A DNA stretch of 33,228 bases, from the NCBI GenBank assembly GCA_903831805.1, contig CAIKZD010000018.1:1-33228 (forward strand). Reading direction: 5' to 3'. The stretch comes from an uncultured bacterium. Lineage in GTDB: Bacteria; Patescibacteriota; Minisyncoccia; Moranbacterales; UBA2206. The translations under genes were made by a program, and so were the position numbers. The notes under the pieces were generated by a model. The model was given only the letters and a program-made list of their open reading frames with translations, was not told the DNA's origin and made no database searches. This document shows positions 15,306 to 22,718 of this stretch, in pieces (position 1 is the first letter of the stretch; each line of letters begins with the position of its first letter).

Positions 15306-16406
15306 CTATACTTCCGAATGTTTCGCTATATTGAGTAATATGCCCATCCCCACCAACAAAAATATGATGGAAGTTCCTCCATAGCTAATGAAGGGCAATG
15401 GCACACCGGTCAGCGGCATAATGCCTGAAATAGCGGCAATATTCACAAAGGCTTGAAAAATTATCCAGGTTACGATACCCACCGCTGTCAATTTGGAAAA
15501 GCGATCCGGCGCATTTTTGGCGATGCGAAGCCCCAGGACGGCCACATAGACAAAAAGTGCGACCAAAACGATACACCCGATAAATCCCAGCTCTTCCCCT
15601 ATTATAGCAAAGATGGAATCACCCACCGGTTCCGGCAGATAATTGAATTTTTGCAAGCTATGGCCCAAGCCCACGCCCCAAAATCCGCCGGAGCCGATGG
15701 CCAAGAGAGCTTGATTGATCTGATAGCCGACGCCGCGCGGGTCAAGTTCCGGATGCAAAAACACCAAGAATCGACTCATGCGGTATGATTCCATTTTGAC
15801 CAGGATGGCCAAAGCGGCCACCCCGGAAACGCCAATGACTCCCATATGGGACAATGTGGCGCCAGAAACGAAGAAAATAGCGATGGAGATGGCGATGATG
15901 ATCCCCAATGTCCCGATGTCCGGTTGTTTGATAAGCAGGAAACTGACCAGTCCGACTACGGCGGCAAAAGGCATCAGGCCTTCATAAAAATCCTTCACTT
16001 TTTCTGCGCGACTCTCGAGCCAAGCTGCCAAATACAAAATAATCGACAGTTTCAGCATCTCGGACGGCTGAAAAGAAAAAGAACCCAGCTTTAGCCAGCG
16101 ACTGGCGCCATAGATGCGCGAACCGAAAGTAGGCACAAAAACTAAAACGAGAAAAATGAGGCTGGTAATGAAAAACGGGAAGGAGATTTTTTTCCAAAAA
16201 TTATAATCAATCCGTTGGATGACATACAAAATCAAAAGACCAGGCACCACTCCAAACAAAAACTGATGTTTGAAAAAATAATAGGGATCGCCGAAGCGGG
16301 TGTGCGAATAGGAAATTCCGGCTGAAGCAATCATAATGAGACCGAAAAACAAAAGGGCAAATAATGTATACAAAAGTTTAGCGCTGGTTGAATTGGACTT
16401 ATTCAT
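15306..16406 (-). CDS. ftsW: Peptidoglycan glycosyltransferase FtsW (SEDS family)
   Basis: Polytopic SEDS protein that polymerises lipid II at the septum. The 366-aa product has about ten membrane segments, the first at roughly 10-31. Signatures are GASRWLKLGSFSFQPSEMLK (124-143), KQPDIGTLGI, the extracellular loop YLPEPVGDSIFAIIGEELGF and the C-terminal PLPFISYGGTSIIFLL. RodA is the alternative, but the neighbours murG and murC and the PSEMLK/PVGDSIFA pattern fit FtsW. It follows trmD by 21 bp. Confidence 0.92.
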   Translation of the reverse strand: MNKSNSTSAKLLYTLFALLFFGLIMIASAGISYSHTRFGDPYYFFKHQFLFGVVPGLLILYVIQRIDYNFWKKISFPFFITSLIFLVLVFVPTFGSRIYGASRWLKLGSFSFQPSEMLKLSIILYLAAWLESRAEKVKDFYEGLMPFAAVVGLVSFLLIKQPDIGTLGIIIAISIAIFFVSGATLSHMGVIGVSGVAALAILVKMESYRMSRFLVFLHPELDPRGVGYQINQALLAIGSGGFWGVGLGHSLQKFNYLPEPVGDSIFAIIGEELGFIGCIVLVALFVYVAVLGLRIAKNAPDRFSKLTAVGIVTWIIFQAFVNIAAISGIMPLTGVPLPFISYGGTSIIFLLVGMGILLNIAKHSEV

Positions 16407-16427
16407 ATTTGAAAATTTATATTTTCT

Positions 16428-17180
16428 CTAATTTACGCTGTGTTCCTCTCGCCACTTTTCAACTGCAGCGTGATTCCCACTTAGCAATATCTTGGGCACT
16501 TTCCAAGTCTTGCCGTCCGCCACGCCGCCTTGCACCAAAAACTCTTCCGGCTTGGTATAATGTGGATGCTCTAAAAATGAATTTTGTCCGCCGGCTGGCG
16601 GATTGAATTTTGTCCGCCGGCTGGCGGATTGAATTTTAGCAGGAGAAAAACTTTCTTCATTAAGAGAATTAGAATTACCGAGAACTCCAGGGACTAGTCG
16701 CGATACCGAATCCGCCACTATCATGGCCGGGATTTCTCCGCCCGTCAGGACATAATCTCCGATCGAAATTTCTTCATCGGCGATATATTTCGCCACCCGC
16801 TCATCCACCCCTTCATAGCGCCCGCAAATCAGGATCAGATTATCATACTTGGAAAGTCTCCGCGCGTCAGCTTGAGTGTAGCGCTGGCCCTTAGCGGAAA
16901 ATAAAATTATTCTGGTTTTCGGATTTTTTTGGAAATTGGGATTTGGGATTTGGGATTTTACTGCGTTTACGCAGTTGTATATCGGCTCCACTTTCATCAC
17001 CATCCCCGCCCCGCCGCCATACGGCGTGTCGTCCGTCGTATGATGCTTATCAATCGCATAGTCACGCAAATTATGCACATATATCTCAATAAATTTATTC
17101 TTTTGCGCGCGCCGCAAAATCGACTCATTAAAATATGAATCGAAAATTGCAGGAAAAATTGTAATAATATCAAAACGCAT
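16428..17180 (-). CDS. trmD: tRNA (guanine-N1)-methyltransferase (TrmD)
   Basis: Methylates G37 of tRNAs with G at position 36, preventing +1 frameshifting. It is a dimeric SPOUT enzyme using SAM in a trefoil knot. The 250-aa protein has DDTPYGGGAGMVMKVEP (50-66), FSAKGQRYTQADAR, ICGRYEGVDERVA (118-130), the knot SIGDYVLTGGEIPAM (139-153) and ILLSGNHAAVEKWREE near the C-terminus. Two inserted segments look repeat-derived: residues about 75-88 (SQIPNPNFQKNPK) and about 180-200, between ESFS and FLEHPHYTKPEEF. Both fall in loops or linkers, so the enzyme is probably active. It is first in the cell-wall run, after a terminator; a weak TATCAT -10 lies near 17205. Confidence 0.94.
   Translation of the reverse strand: MRFDIITIFPAIFDSYFNESILRRAQKNKFIEIYVHNLRDYAIDKHHTTDDTPYGGGAGMVMKVEPIYNCVNAVKSQIPNPNFQKNPKTRIILFSAKGQRYTQADARRLSKYDNLILICGRYEGVDERVAKYIADEEISIGDYVLTGGEIPAMIVADSVSRLVPGVLGNSNSLNEESFSPAKIQSASRRTKFNPPAGGQNSFLEHPHYTKPEEFLVQGGVADGKTWKVPKILLSGNHAAVEKWREEHSVN
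16578..16629. repeat. 26-bp tandem repeat inside trmD
   Basis: Two identical 26-bp units (16578-16603, 16604-16629) and an 8-bp third start. Each contains the palindrome TCCGCCGGCTGGCGGA. Because 26 is not a multiple of three, the two units are read in different frames of the same gene. Confidence 0.93.
16931..16958 (-). repeat. AAATCCC-type tandem repeat inside trmD
   Basis: On the minus strand AAATCCC occurs in tandem and is followed by CAATTTCC. It encodes SQIPNPNFQ in a loop between a helix and the strand RIILFSAKG. Similar words are common in intergenic low-complexity DNA. Confidence 0.65.
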
Positions 17181-17234
17181 AAAATTTATGAGCCAAGCTC
17201 TCCTGCCCTCAATGATACCACATTAGCGTGAGTG

Positions 17235-17265
17235 AAAAAAGGCCCCGCTTGCGCGGAACCTTTTT
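17235..17265 (-). terminator. Intrinsic terminator after khpA
   Basis: AAAAAGG/CCTTTTT and CCGC/GCGG stems separated by a 2x2 mismatch, loop TTGC, with a T run on the minus strand. The symmetric A and T tracts could make it work in both directions. It separates khpA from trmD. Confidence 0.75.
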
Positions 17266-17280
17266 GAAAAAACTTGAATT

Positions 17281-17598
17281 CTATATGATATCCCCCACCA
17301 CGTCGTCAATACTCTTTCTTTCTGGGGCTCTTCTTTCGCTACCTTCCGGTTCATTGATTTTCAGGTTGACGCGGGCATTGTTACGCGCTCCGATTACTCG
17401 TAAAAGAGTACGGAGAGCCTTAGCAGTGGCGCCTTCTCGTCCGATAATCATACCCATATCTTCGGCATTCACATCCAAAGTGATGAGCACGCCCATTTCG
17501 TCGATCTTTCTTTCCACTTTCACATCTTCTGGATGATTCACAATTTGTTTCACGACATATTCCACAAAATCTCTGTCGGTTGCTTTTTCTTCGGTCAT
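17281..17598 (-). CDS. khpA: KH-domain RNA-binding protein (KhpA/YlqC family)
   Basis: Small RNA-binding protein linked in other bacteria to cell division and ribosome-associated regulation. From the ATG at 17598 it is 105 aa, somewhat longer than the usual 75-80 aa. It has the type II KH core and the GxxG loop in MGMIIGREGATAKALRTLL. The C-terminal tail RRAPERKSIDDVVGDII is extra. The frame is open 21 codons upstream, but that part (MIDKKFSPPRRG...) covers a hairpin and lacks homology. It lies before trmD, as ylqC does in Firmicutes, but a terminator separates them here. A consensus promoter and a hairpin-rich leader of about 175 nt precede it. Confidence 0.87.
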   Translation of the reverse strand: MTEEKATDRDFVEYVVKQIVNHPEDVKVERKIDEMGVLITLDVNAEDMGMIIGREGATAKALRTLLRVIGARNNARVNLKINEPEGSERRAPERKSIDDVVGDII

Positions 17599-17626
17599 AC
17601 GTTTAATTCTGATTTTAAGGATTATA

Positions 17627-17675
17627 CCCCGCCGTGGCGGGGAAAATTTTTTGTCTATCACTCCGCCCAGCGGAG
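17627..17675 (-). promoter_or_regulatory. Two strong hairpins in the khpA leader
   Basis: CCCCGCCGTGGCGGGG (17627-17642) and CTCCGCCCAGCGGAG (17661-17675) are perfect short hairpins in the 5' untranslated region. The nearer one ends about 29 nt before the start codon. Neither is followed by a T run on the minus strand, so they are not ordinary terminators. Confidence 0.55.
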
Positions 17676-17779
17676 CTTACTAAAGCCGAGAACTAGGGAG
17701 ATCGACCGTATCATCCTCTCTTGCCCCTGATCGAATAATTATCGAAAACTTAGCAAGTCATCCTCGTCTTTCTTCTTAT

Positions 17780-17808
17780 ATTATAATTTACAAACCGTAA
17801 ATTGTCAA
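17780..17808 (-). promoter_or_regulatory. Perfect consensus sigma-70 promoter of khpA
   Basis: Minus-strand TTGACA (17803-17808), a 17-bp spacer and TATAAT (17780-17785), the full consensus. It is the best promoter in the window. The predicted leader to the khpA ATG is about 175 nt. Confidence 0.82.
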
Positions 17809-17836
17809 AATGAACCGATGTCTTTCTCAATCTGGC

Positions 17837-18283
17837 CTACAAAAGCTTGATTGCATCCGCCACAGTCATTATCCCCACCAGCACGCCCGTTTCATCCACC
17901 ACGCAATATGAATTAAAACTTTTTTCTTTGATCAATTTAACAAAATCTGCCAATTCCATATCCGGAGAAATATTTTCACACTTGGTGGACATAATGTCCT
18001 TGGCTTTGGCATCAATCACTTGTGCGATAGCATCTCCTTCTCCTTCCTTATAATCTATCTTGCCGCTTTTGACAAAATCAATGAGCGACGGCATATAAAT
18101 CATGCTGGCGTCCCCTTTGGTGAAAAAATCTGTTTCCGTGATTATGCCCAACACCTTATTTTCAGAATCGACGACCGGCACGGCGTGGATCTTGTTTTCA
18201 GAAACAATTTTGGCCACTTCCGTCACTGGCATATACTCTCCAACTGTAATGACCTCACTTGTCATAATCTCACTTATTTTCAT
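17837..18283 (-). CDS. Two-CBS-domain protein
   Basis: A 148-aa protein made only of a tandem CBS pair, the Bateman module that senses adenine nucleotides. Repeat 1 (about 5-60) reads IMTSEVITVGEYMPVTEVAK ... HAVPVVDSENKVLGIITETDF. Repeat 2 (about 92-148) reads IMSTKCENISPDMELADF ... YCVVDETGVLVGIMTVADAI. Between them, residues 60-90 hold an acidic linker (YKEGEGD). No effector domain is attached, so what it regulates is unknown. It is expressed alone from the promoter at 18326-18353. Confidence 0.88.
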   Translation of the reverse strand: MKISEIMTSEVITVGEYMPVTEVAKIVSENKIHAVPVVDSENKVLGIITETDFFTKGDASMIYMPSLIDFVKSGKIDYKEGEGDAIAQVIDAKAKDIMSTKCENISPDMELADFVKLIKEKSFNSYCVVDETGVLVGIMTVADAIKLL

Positions 18284-18325
18284 ATTTTTTATTAAACATT
18301 ATCTTATTAACCTAATCTTGCTCAA

Positions 18326-18353
18326 ATTATATCACAAAAATAAAACTTGCCAA
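18326..18353 (-). promoter_or_regulatory. Promoter of the CBS-domain gene
   Basis: Minus-strand TTGGCA, a 16-bp spacer and a perfect TATAAT, about 43 bp before the ATG. Confidence 0.65.
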
Positions 18354-18364
18354 ACATTACCCGC

Positions 18365-18601
18365 TTAACCTAGCTTTTGTTTGGCTATCCGGTACTGCTC
18401 TTCCGTGATTTGTCCAGCCGCCTTCATCCGTTCCATCACCGCCAACATTTTCTTTTTGTTTTCCGGCTTGAAAGCTTCTTGCATCATTTTCTGTTGCTCT
18501 TGCGGACTCATCTTTTGCAATTTTTTGGCCGCCACTTTTTGTAGCATTCCCATGGCCGTCGCACTCATAGCCGATTTAGCTTTTTTGAAAGGATTAAACA
18601 T
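18365..18601 (-). CDS. Small basic protein with SHOCT-like C-terminus
   Basis: A 78-aa lysine- and methionine-rich protein. The first 20 residues (MFNPFKKAKSAMSATAMGML) are amphipathic. The middle (MSPQEQQKMMQEAFKPENKK) is polar. The end, AAGQITEEQYRIAKQKL, resembles the short SHOCT helix pair found at the C-termini of many unrelated proteins. There is no catalytic motif. It lies only 3 bp after secF, so it is almost certainly translated with the secD-secF pair and may be linked to the membrane or export. Confidence 0.65.
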   Translation of the reverse strand: MFNPFKKAKSAMSATAMGMLQKVAAKKLQKMSPQEQQKMMQEAFKPENKKKMLAVMERMKAAGQITEEQYRIAKQKLG

Positions 18602-18604
18602 ATT

Positions 18605-19507
18605 TTATGATTTATTTTTTATCTGAAATTTATAAATAGTGACTAAGAGCGCGGACGCGACATAGATTGAAGAATAGGTGCCGAACGTCACCCCGAACAA
18701 AAGTGCCACGGAGAAATAGCGAATGGATTCACCGCCGAAAAGCACCAGTGCGAAAAGGACTAAAATCACCGTAAGGGAGGTGTTAATAGAACGGGCCAAA
18801 GTTTCATTGAGCGAACGGTTCACAATGTCTTCAAAATCTTCTTTGGCACCGGCTTTCAAAAGATTTTCCCGCGTGCGGTCAAAGACCACTATCGTGTCAT
18901 TGACACTGTAACCCAAAATAGTAAGGAGGGCAGCGATAAATGGCACCCCCACTTCCACCCCGCCAAACTTGCCCAAAAGCACAAACACCCCGACTGTAAT
19001 CAAAATATCATGCCCCAACGCCACCACTGCCCCCAGACCATATTTCCAGGACGCCACCGGCCGCGAAACTTTACGAAACGCCCAAGCAATATAGAGCGCA
19101 ATGCCCAACACCGCCAAGATCAAAGCTTCGATAGCGCTACTTTTCAATTGCGCTGAAACCGTCGAACCGATAAAATCCGTACTCACCTGAGTCGCCTCCG
19201 CATCCAGCTCTTTGATTTTGGAAAATACATCGCGGTTGAGTTGATCATCAGAAGCGCGATAATCCACATTTACTGTACCATCCGCCGCAGTTTTTATAAC
19301 TAAACTATCCAAGTTAAGCCCACTCAGCTTATCAGTAATAACAGCGTTAGTTGGGACAGCCGCCGAAAACTGCACTTTCATTTCTGTGCCGCCGGTGAAA
19401 TCAATGCCAAATTTCAATCCCCACACAATCAAGATAACTAAACTAGCTGCCACCAGCGTGCCGGAAATGACATAGAAATATTTTCTTTTATTAATAATCT
19501 GCATCAT
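18605..19507 (-). CDS. secF: Protein translocase subunit SecF
   Basis: Partner of SecD in the RND-type complex that uses the proton gradient to help pull proteins through SecYEG. The 300-aa protein has six membrane segments: the first at about 12-31, then a periplasmic domain (LKFGIDFTGGTEMKVQF at 31-47), then five more from about 125. The conserved TM4 region ILGYSVNDTIVVFDRTREN and the SLNETLARSINTS segment are intact. It starts 8 bp after secD. Two adjacent Met codons could serve as start. Confidence 0.95.
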   Translation of the reverse strand: MMQIINKRKYFYVISGTLVAASLVILIVWGLKFGIDFTGGTEMKVQFSAAVPTNAVITDKLSGLNLDSLVIKTAADGTVNVDYRASDDQLNRDVFSKIKELDAEATQVSTDFIGSTVSAQLKSSAIEALILAVLGIALYIAWAFRKVSRPVASWKYGLGAVVALGHDILITVGVFVLLGKFGGVEVGVPFIAALLTILGYSVNDTIVVFDRTRENLLKAGAKEDFEDIVNRSLNETLARSINTSLTVILVLFALVLFGGESIRYFSVALLFGVTFGTYSSIYVASALLVTIYKFQIKNKS

Positions 19508-19515
19508 AAGAAAAT

Positions 19516-21213
19516 TTATTTAGCTTCTTTGTTTTTCTTCACTCTCGCAATGAGCCACATTCGGTCCTCCGCCCATTTGCCCAGCGTAAATTTCAAAATT
19601 ATTTTCACCAGCACTATGGCTGTAAACATTGACATCACCACACCTGTAATCAAAATGATAGCAAAGCCTTTGACAAAACCGGTACCCACCCACACCAGAA
19701 TAAGCGAGGTAAGAATGGTGGAAAAATTTCCGTCCCGAATTGATGGCCAAGCGCGCTTGAAACCTTCGTCCACCGCTGCCAAAATATCCCGCCCGCGTCT
19801 AAATTCCTCCTTAGTCCGTTCGAAAATGAGCACATTCGCATCCACTGCCATTCCAATGGACAATATGAAGCCGGCAATGCCAGACAGTGTGAAAGTAATG
19901 CCCCAGGGCGTGAGCGGCGAAATTTTGAAAATCGCCACCATAAGCGCGGTATAAATCAGAAGGGCCATAGCCGCCACTAATCCTAAGTAGCGATAGTAAA
20001 TAATCATAAAGAGCAGAACGATAGCCAGACCAATGGCACCGGCTTTGAGGCTGGACGCCAGCGAGGCTTGCCCCAGAGACGCATCCACGTGTTGTTCATA
20101 GATCGGATTACCAATTGGAATCGGTAACGAGCCTTCATTTAAACTCTTGACCAGAGCCTGTGCGTCGGCCACAGTCTTAAAACCACCGGAAATTTCCGCG
20201 CGACCATCCGTCAAAGCCGACCTAACTGTCGGAGCTTCCACTATTTGTCCATCTAAAAATATCGCTAAGGGTTTGCCAATATTTCTTTGTGAGATATCCG
20301 CTAAAAGTTTTGTCCCTTTGGCGTCAAATTCCAAATTAACCGTCGGTTCAGACAAAGCTTGACTGCTGAACCCGACACTGGAATTTTTCAAATTTTTCCC
20401 GGTCAAACCCGTATCAATATAGGTAGTTTTGGGCGCCGGTTGGGTGGCCTTGGCAATCAAAATATGCGCAGCGTGCACCTGGAGCGTATCTCCACTGCCG
20501 GTCGTGGCAATTTTTTTCAGAATATGCCAGCCAAATTGGGTTTCCACCACTGTCGGATAGATTGTGCCGTCTTTAAAATTAGGATCAAACAAGGCCTTAT
20601 TAAATTCCGGTACCATTTCACCGGATTTCACCAGGCCCAAATCTCCCCCATTGTCTTTCGACCCGGGATCTTGACTATTATCTTTGGCCAGTTGCGCAAA
20701 ATCCGCCCCGCCTTGGGCTTGTTTCAAAATATCCGCCGCTTTAGCCGGCGCCTGCGCGTTCAGTTTGTCCAAGACATCTTGCGGAATTTGATTGGAAGCA
20801 TCAATTTTTTCTTCTTTGAATTCCAATAGGGGCGTTTCTCGGATGATTTCCTTGGCTTGATTGATGTCTTTCACGCCAGCCAGTTCCACCACCAAAACCT
20901 CATCCGCCCCGGATTTTTTAATATAAACCAAAGGCTCGGACACTCCGAAAGCGTTCACCCGATGTTCAATGATAGATTGCAAGGCTTGCAGGGCCTCTGC
21001 TCGCTTGCCAGATTCCACTTGCGACAGATCCACTTTATATTCCAAATGAAAACCGCCTTGCAAATCCAAGCCTTGTTTGATTTGCAATTTGTTAAGAGCG
21101 TCATACACTCGCGGAATTCTAGCTACTGCGCGCGGATACGAAACCAACCCGGCGGCCAGGGCTAAGAGTATCACGGCAAAAAATTTTAATTTTAATTTAT
21201 TTCTCAGATTCAA
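19516..21213 (-). CDS. secD: SecD with an inserted parvulin-type PPIase domain
   Basis: SecD works with SecF to drive late protein export. The 565-aa protein has TM1 (11-31), the periplasmic P1 region starting QIKQGLDLQGGFHLEYKVDL (44-63), and five more membrane segments from about 391, with SGIAGFILSIGMAVDANVLI (444-463) and FERTKEEFRRGRD. Between ETPLLEFKEE (126-135) and YIDTGLTGKNL (265-275) about 125 residues are inserted. They carry rotamase (PpiC) signatures: GGADFAQLAKDNSQDPGS (168-185), NGGDLG (188-193), MVPEFNKALF (200-209), TQFGWHILKKI (225-235) and VHAAHILIAKA (246-256). The last is normally the first strand of the fold, so the domain looks circularly permuted. The start is TTG; an in-frame stop excludes an upstream ATG. 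No clear Shine-Dalgarno is seen. Confidence 0.93.
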   Translation of the reverse strand: MNLRNKLKLKFFAVILLALAAGLVSYPRAVARIPRVYDALNKLQIKQGLDLQGGFHLEYKVDLSQVESGKRAEALQALQSIIEHRVNAFGVSEPLVYIKKSGADEVLVVELAGVKDINQAKEIIRETPLLEFKEEKIDASNQIPQDVLDKLNAQAPAKAADILKQAQGGADFAQLAKDNSQDPGSKDNGGDLGLVKSGEMVPEFNKALFDPNFKDGTIYPTVVETQFGWHILKKIATTGSGDTLQVHAAHILIAKATQPAPKTTYIDTGLTGKNLKNSSVGFSSQALSEPTVNLEFDAKGTKLLADISQRNIGKPLAIFLDGQIVEAPTVRSALTDGRAEISGGFKTVADAQALVKSLNEGSLPIPIGNPIYEQHVDASLGQASLASSLKAGAIGLAIVLLFMIIYYRYLGLVAAMALLIYTALMVAIFKISPLTPWGITFTLSGIAGFILSIGMAVDANVLIFERTKEEFRRGRDILAAVDEGFKRAWPSIRDGNFSTILTSLILVWVGTGFVKGFAIILITGVVMSMFTAIVLVKIILKFTLGKWAEDRMWLIARVKKNKEAK

Positions 21214-21302
21214 ACCGTTTGGGATTTAGGATGTTATCTTTCATTCATTCTGACAATAACAGCATATCATTATTTTTTAAGCCTGCCAAGAGCCCGGTGT
21301 TT

Positions 21303-22493
21303 TTACACATATTTCCGCCCCGTCAATTCTTCTGGCAAATATTTTTGCCCACTGCTATCCTCCAGGGGCGTATATTTGTAATTTTTCCCGTAATCCAAGT
21401 CTTTCATCAATTTGGTCGGGGCGTTCCGGATGTGGAGCGGCACGCCGAGATTGCCATATCGATCCACATCTTCCTTAGCTTTGCTATAAGCCAAGTAGGC
21501 CGTGACATCTTTTTTGCTTTTGGCCAAATAAATCACACACTGCGCCAAGTGAACCGAACATTCCGGCATACCCAATTTATGACAAGCGTCATAAACGGCG
21601 TTGGCCACCAGGAGCGCCGTGTTATTGGCGAGGCCCACGTCTTCCGAGGCGAAACGCACTAAGCGACGTGCTATATAAAGCGGGTCTTCCCCACCTTCGA
21701 GCATGCGTGCCAACCAATAGACCGCCGCGTTGGCATCTCCGCCGCGCATCGATTTATGTAAAGCCGAAATGATATTGTAATGCTCTTCACCATTCTTGTC
21801 ATAAAGCAAATGCGATTTTTGCAAGATTTGTTTGATTGATTCAATTGTAATGTTATTTTTCTGTCCCGCGGCCGCTTCCAAAGTATTGAGCGCCGAGCGA
21901 GCGTCTCCGTTGCTGAAATTTGCGATAAATTTTATAATGTCTTTTTTAATTTGGAGTCCTGGATAATTTTTTTTGATCGCACGGGTGAGAATTTTTTCCA
22001 AATCTTCAGTTTCCAGTTTTTTAAACACAAACACTCGCGCCCGGCTGAGGAGCGCCGAGTTCACTTCAAAACTGGGATTCTCCGTGGTGGCTCCAATGAG
22101 CGTCACAATCCCCTTTTCCACCGCCGGGAGCAGGGCATCTTGCTGCGTCTTGGTCCAACGATGAATCTCGTCGATGAAGAGAATGGTTTTTTTATTCTGC
22201 AACAGATTATTTTTAGCTTTTTCCAAAACTTGCAGCAAATCTTTTTTGCCACTGGCCACCGCGCTCAGTTGGATGAACTCTGCATCAGTAGATTCGGCGA
22301 TGATGTGCGCCAGCGTCGTCTTGCCGCACCCCGGCGGACCCCAAAAAATCATCGACGGCACACGATCATTCTGGATGGCGGAATACAGAAAAGATTTCTG
22401 ACCCAGAAGTTCTTCCTGCCCGAAAAATTCCGTCATGTCGTCTGGGCGGATTTTGTCAGCCAAAGGAATGTTGTTCGTATTATTATTCTTCAT
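21303..22493 (-). CDS. rarA: Replication-associated recombination protein A (RarA/MgsA)
   Basis: AAA+ ATPase of the clamp-loader clade that acts at stalled replication forks. From the ATG at 22493 (396 aa): [18 protein letters not shown] (14-31), Walker [11 protein letters not shown] (51-60), Walker [11 protein letters not shown] (104-113), sensor 1 [12 protein letters not shown] (134-145) and SRARVF (150-155). A C-terminal tetramerisation domain contains [20 protein letters not shown] and [15 protein letters not shown] eight codons upstream lies inside the palindromic element and is a less likely start. A promoter at 22599-22627 would place that element in the leader. Confidence 0.94.
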   Translation of the reverse strand: MKNNNTNNIPLADKIRPDDMTEFFGQEELLGQKSFLYSAIQNDRVPSMIFWGPPGCGKTTLAHIIAESTDAEFIQLSAVASGKKDLLQVLEKAKNNLLQNKKTILFIDEIHRWTKTQQDALLPAVEKGIVTLIGATTENPSFEVNSALLSRARVFVFKKLETEDLEKILTRAIKKNYPGLQIKKDIIKFIANFSNGDARSALNTLEAAAGQKNNITIESIKQILQKSHLLYDKNGEEHYNIISALHKSMRGGDANAAVYWLARMLEGGEDPLYIARRLVRFASEDVGLANNTALLVANAVYDACHKLGMPECSVHLAQCVIYLAKSKKDVTAYLAYSKAKEDVDRYGNLGVPLHIRNAPTKLMKDLDYGKNYKYTPLEDSSGQKYLPEELTGRKYV

Positions 22494-22506
22494 ATTCTTA
22501 AACTTT

Positions 22507-22583
22507 GTCATTCCCACGTAGGCGGGAATCTAGTGAAGAAACTTAATAATTCACGCCTGGATTCCTGCTTTCGCAGGAATGAC
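22507..22583 (+). repeat. 77-bp double-hairpin palindromic element, copy 2
   Basis: Same length and ends (GTCATTCC/GGAATGAC) as the copy at 594-670, in opposite orientation. Stem-loops are ATTCCCACGTAGGCGGGAAT (22510-22529) and ATTCCTGCTTTCGCAGGAAT (22561-22580). It lies in the rarA leader. Confidence 0.9.
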
Positions 22584-22598
22584 ACTAATATTGATGAT

Positions 22599-22627
22599 AT
22601 AGTATCATTTTTATTTTTGCTTTGCAA
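22599..22627 (-). promoter_or_regulatory. Promoter of rarA
   Basis: Minus-strand TTGCAA (22622-22627), a 17-bp spacer and TACTAT (22599-22604). The start would fall just before the 77-bp element, giving a leader of about 100 nt. Confidence 0.55.
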
Positions 22628-22646
22628 TCTAATTCTAAATCTGAAG

Positions 22647-22686
22647 CAAAAAAGCGGTCCAGCCGCGTTAGAGCAATCAGACCGCT
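22647..22686 (-). terminator. Intrinsic terminator of the uppS-to-PH-protein run
   Basis: Minus-strand AGCGGTC pairs with GACCGCT across a 20-nt loop, then TTTTT. It lies 33 bp after the stop of the gene at 22719. Confidence 0.78.
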
Positions 22687-22718
22687 AAAATTTATAACCC
22701 CTGTACATTCTCGATAAA

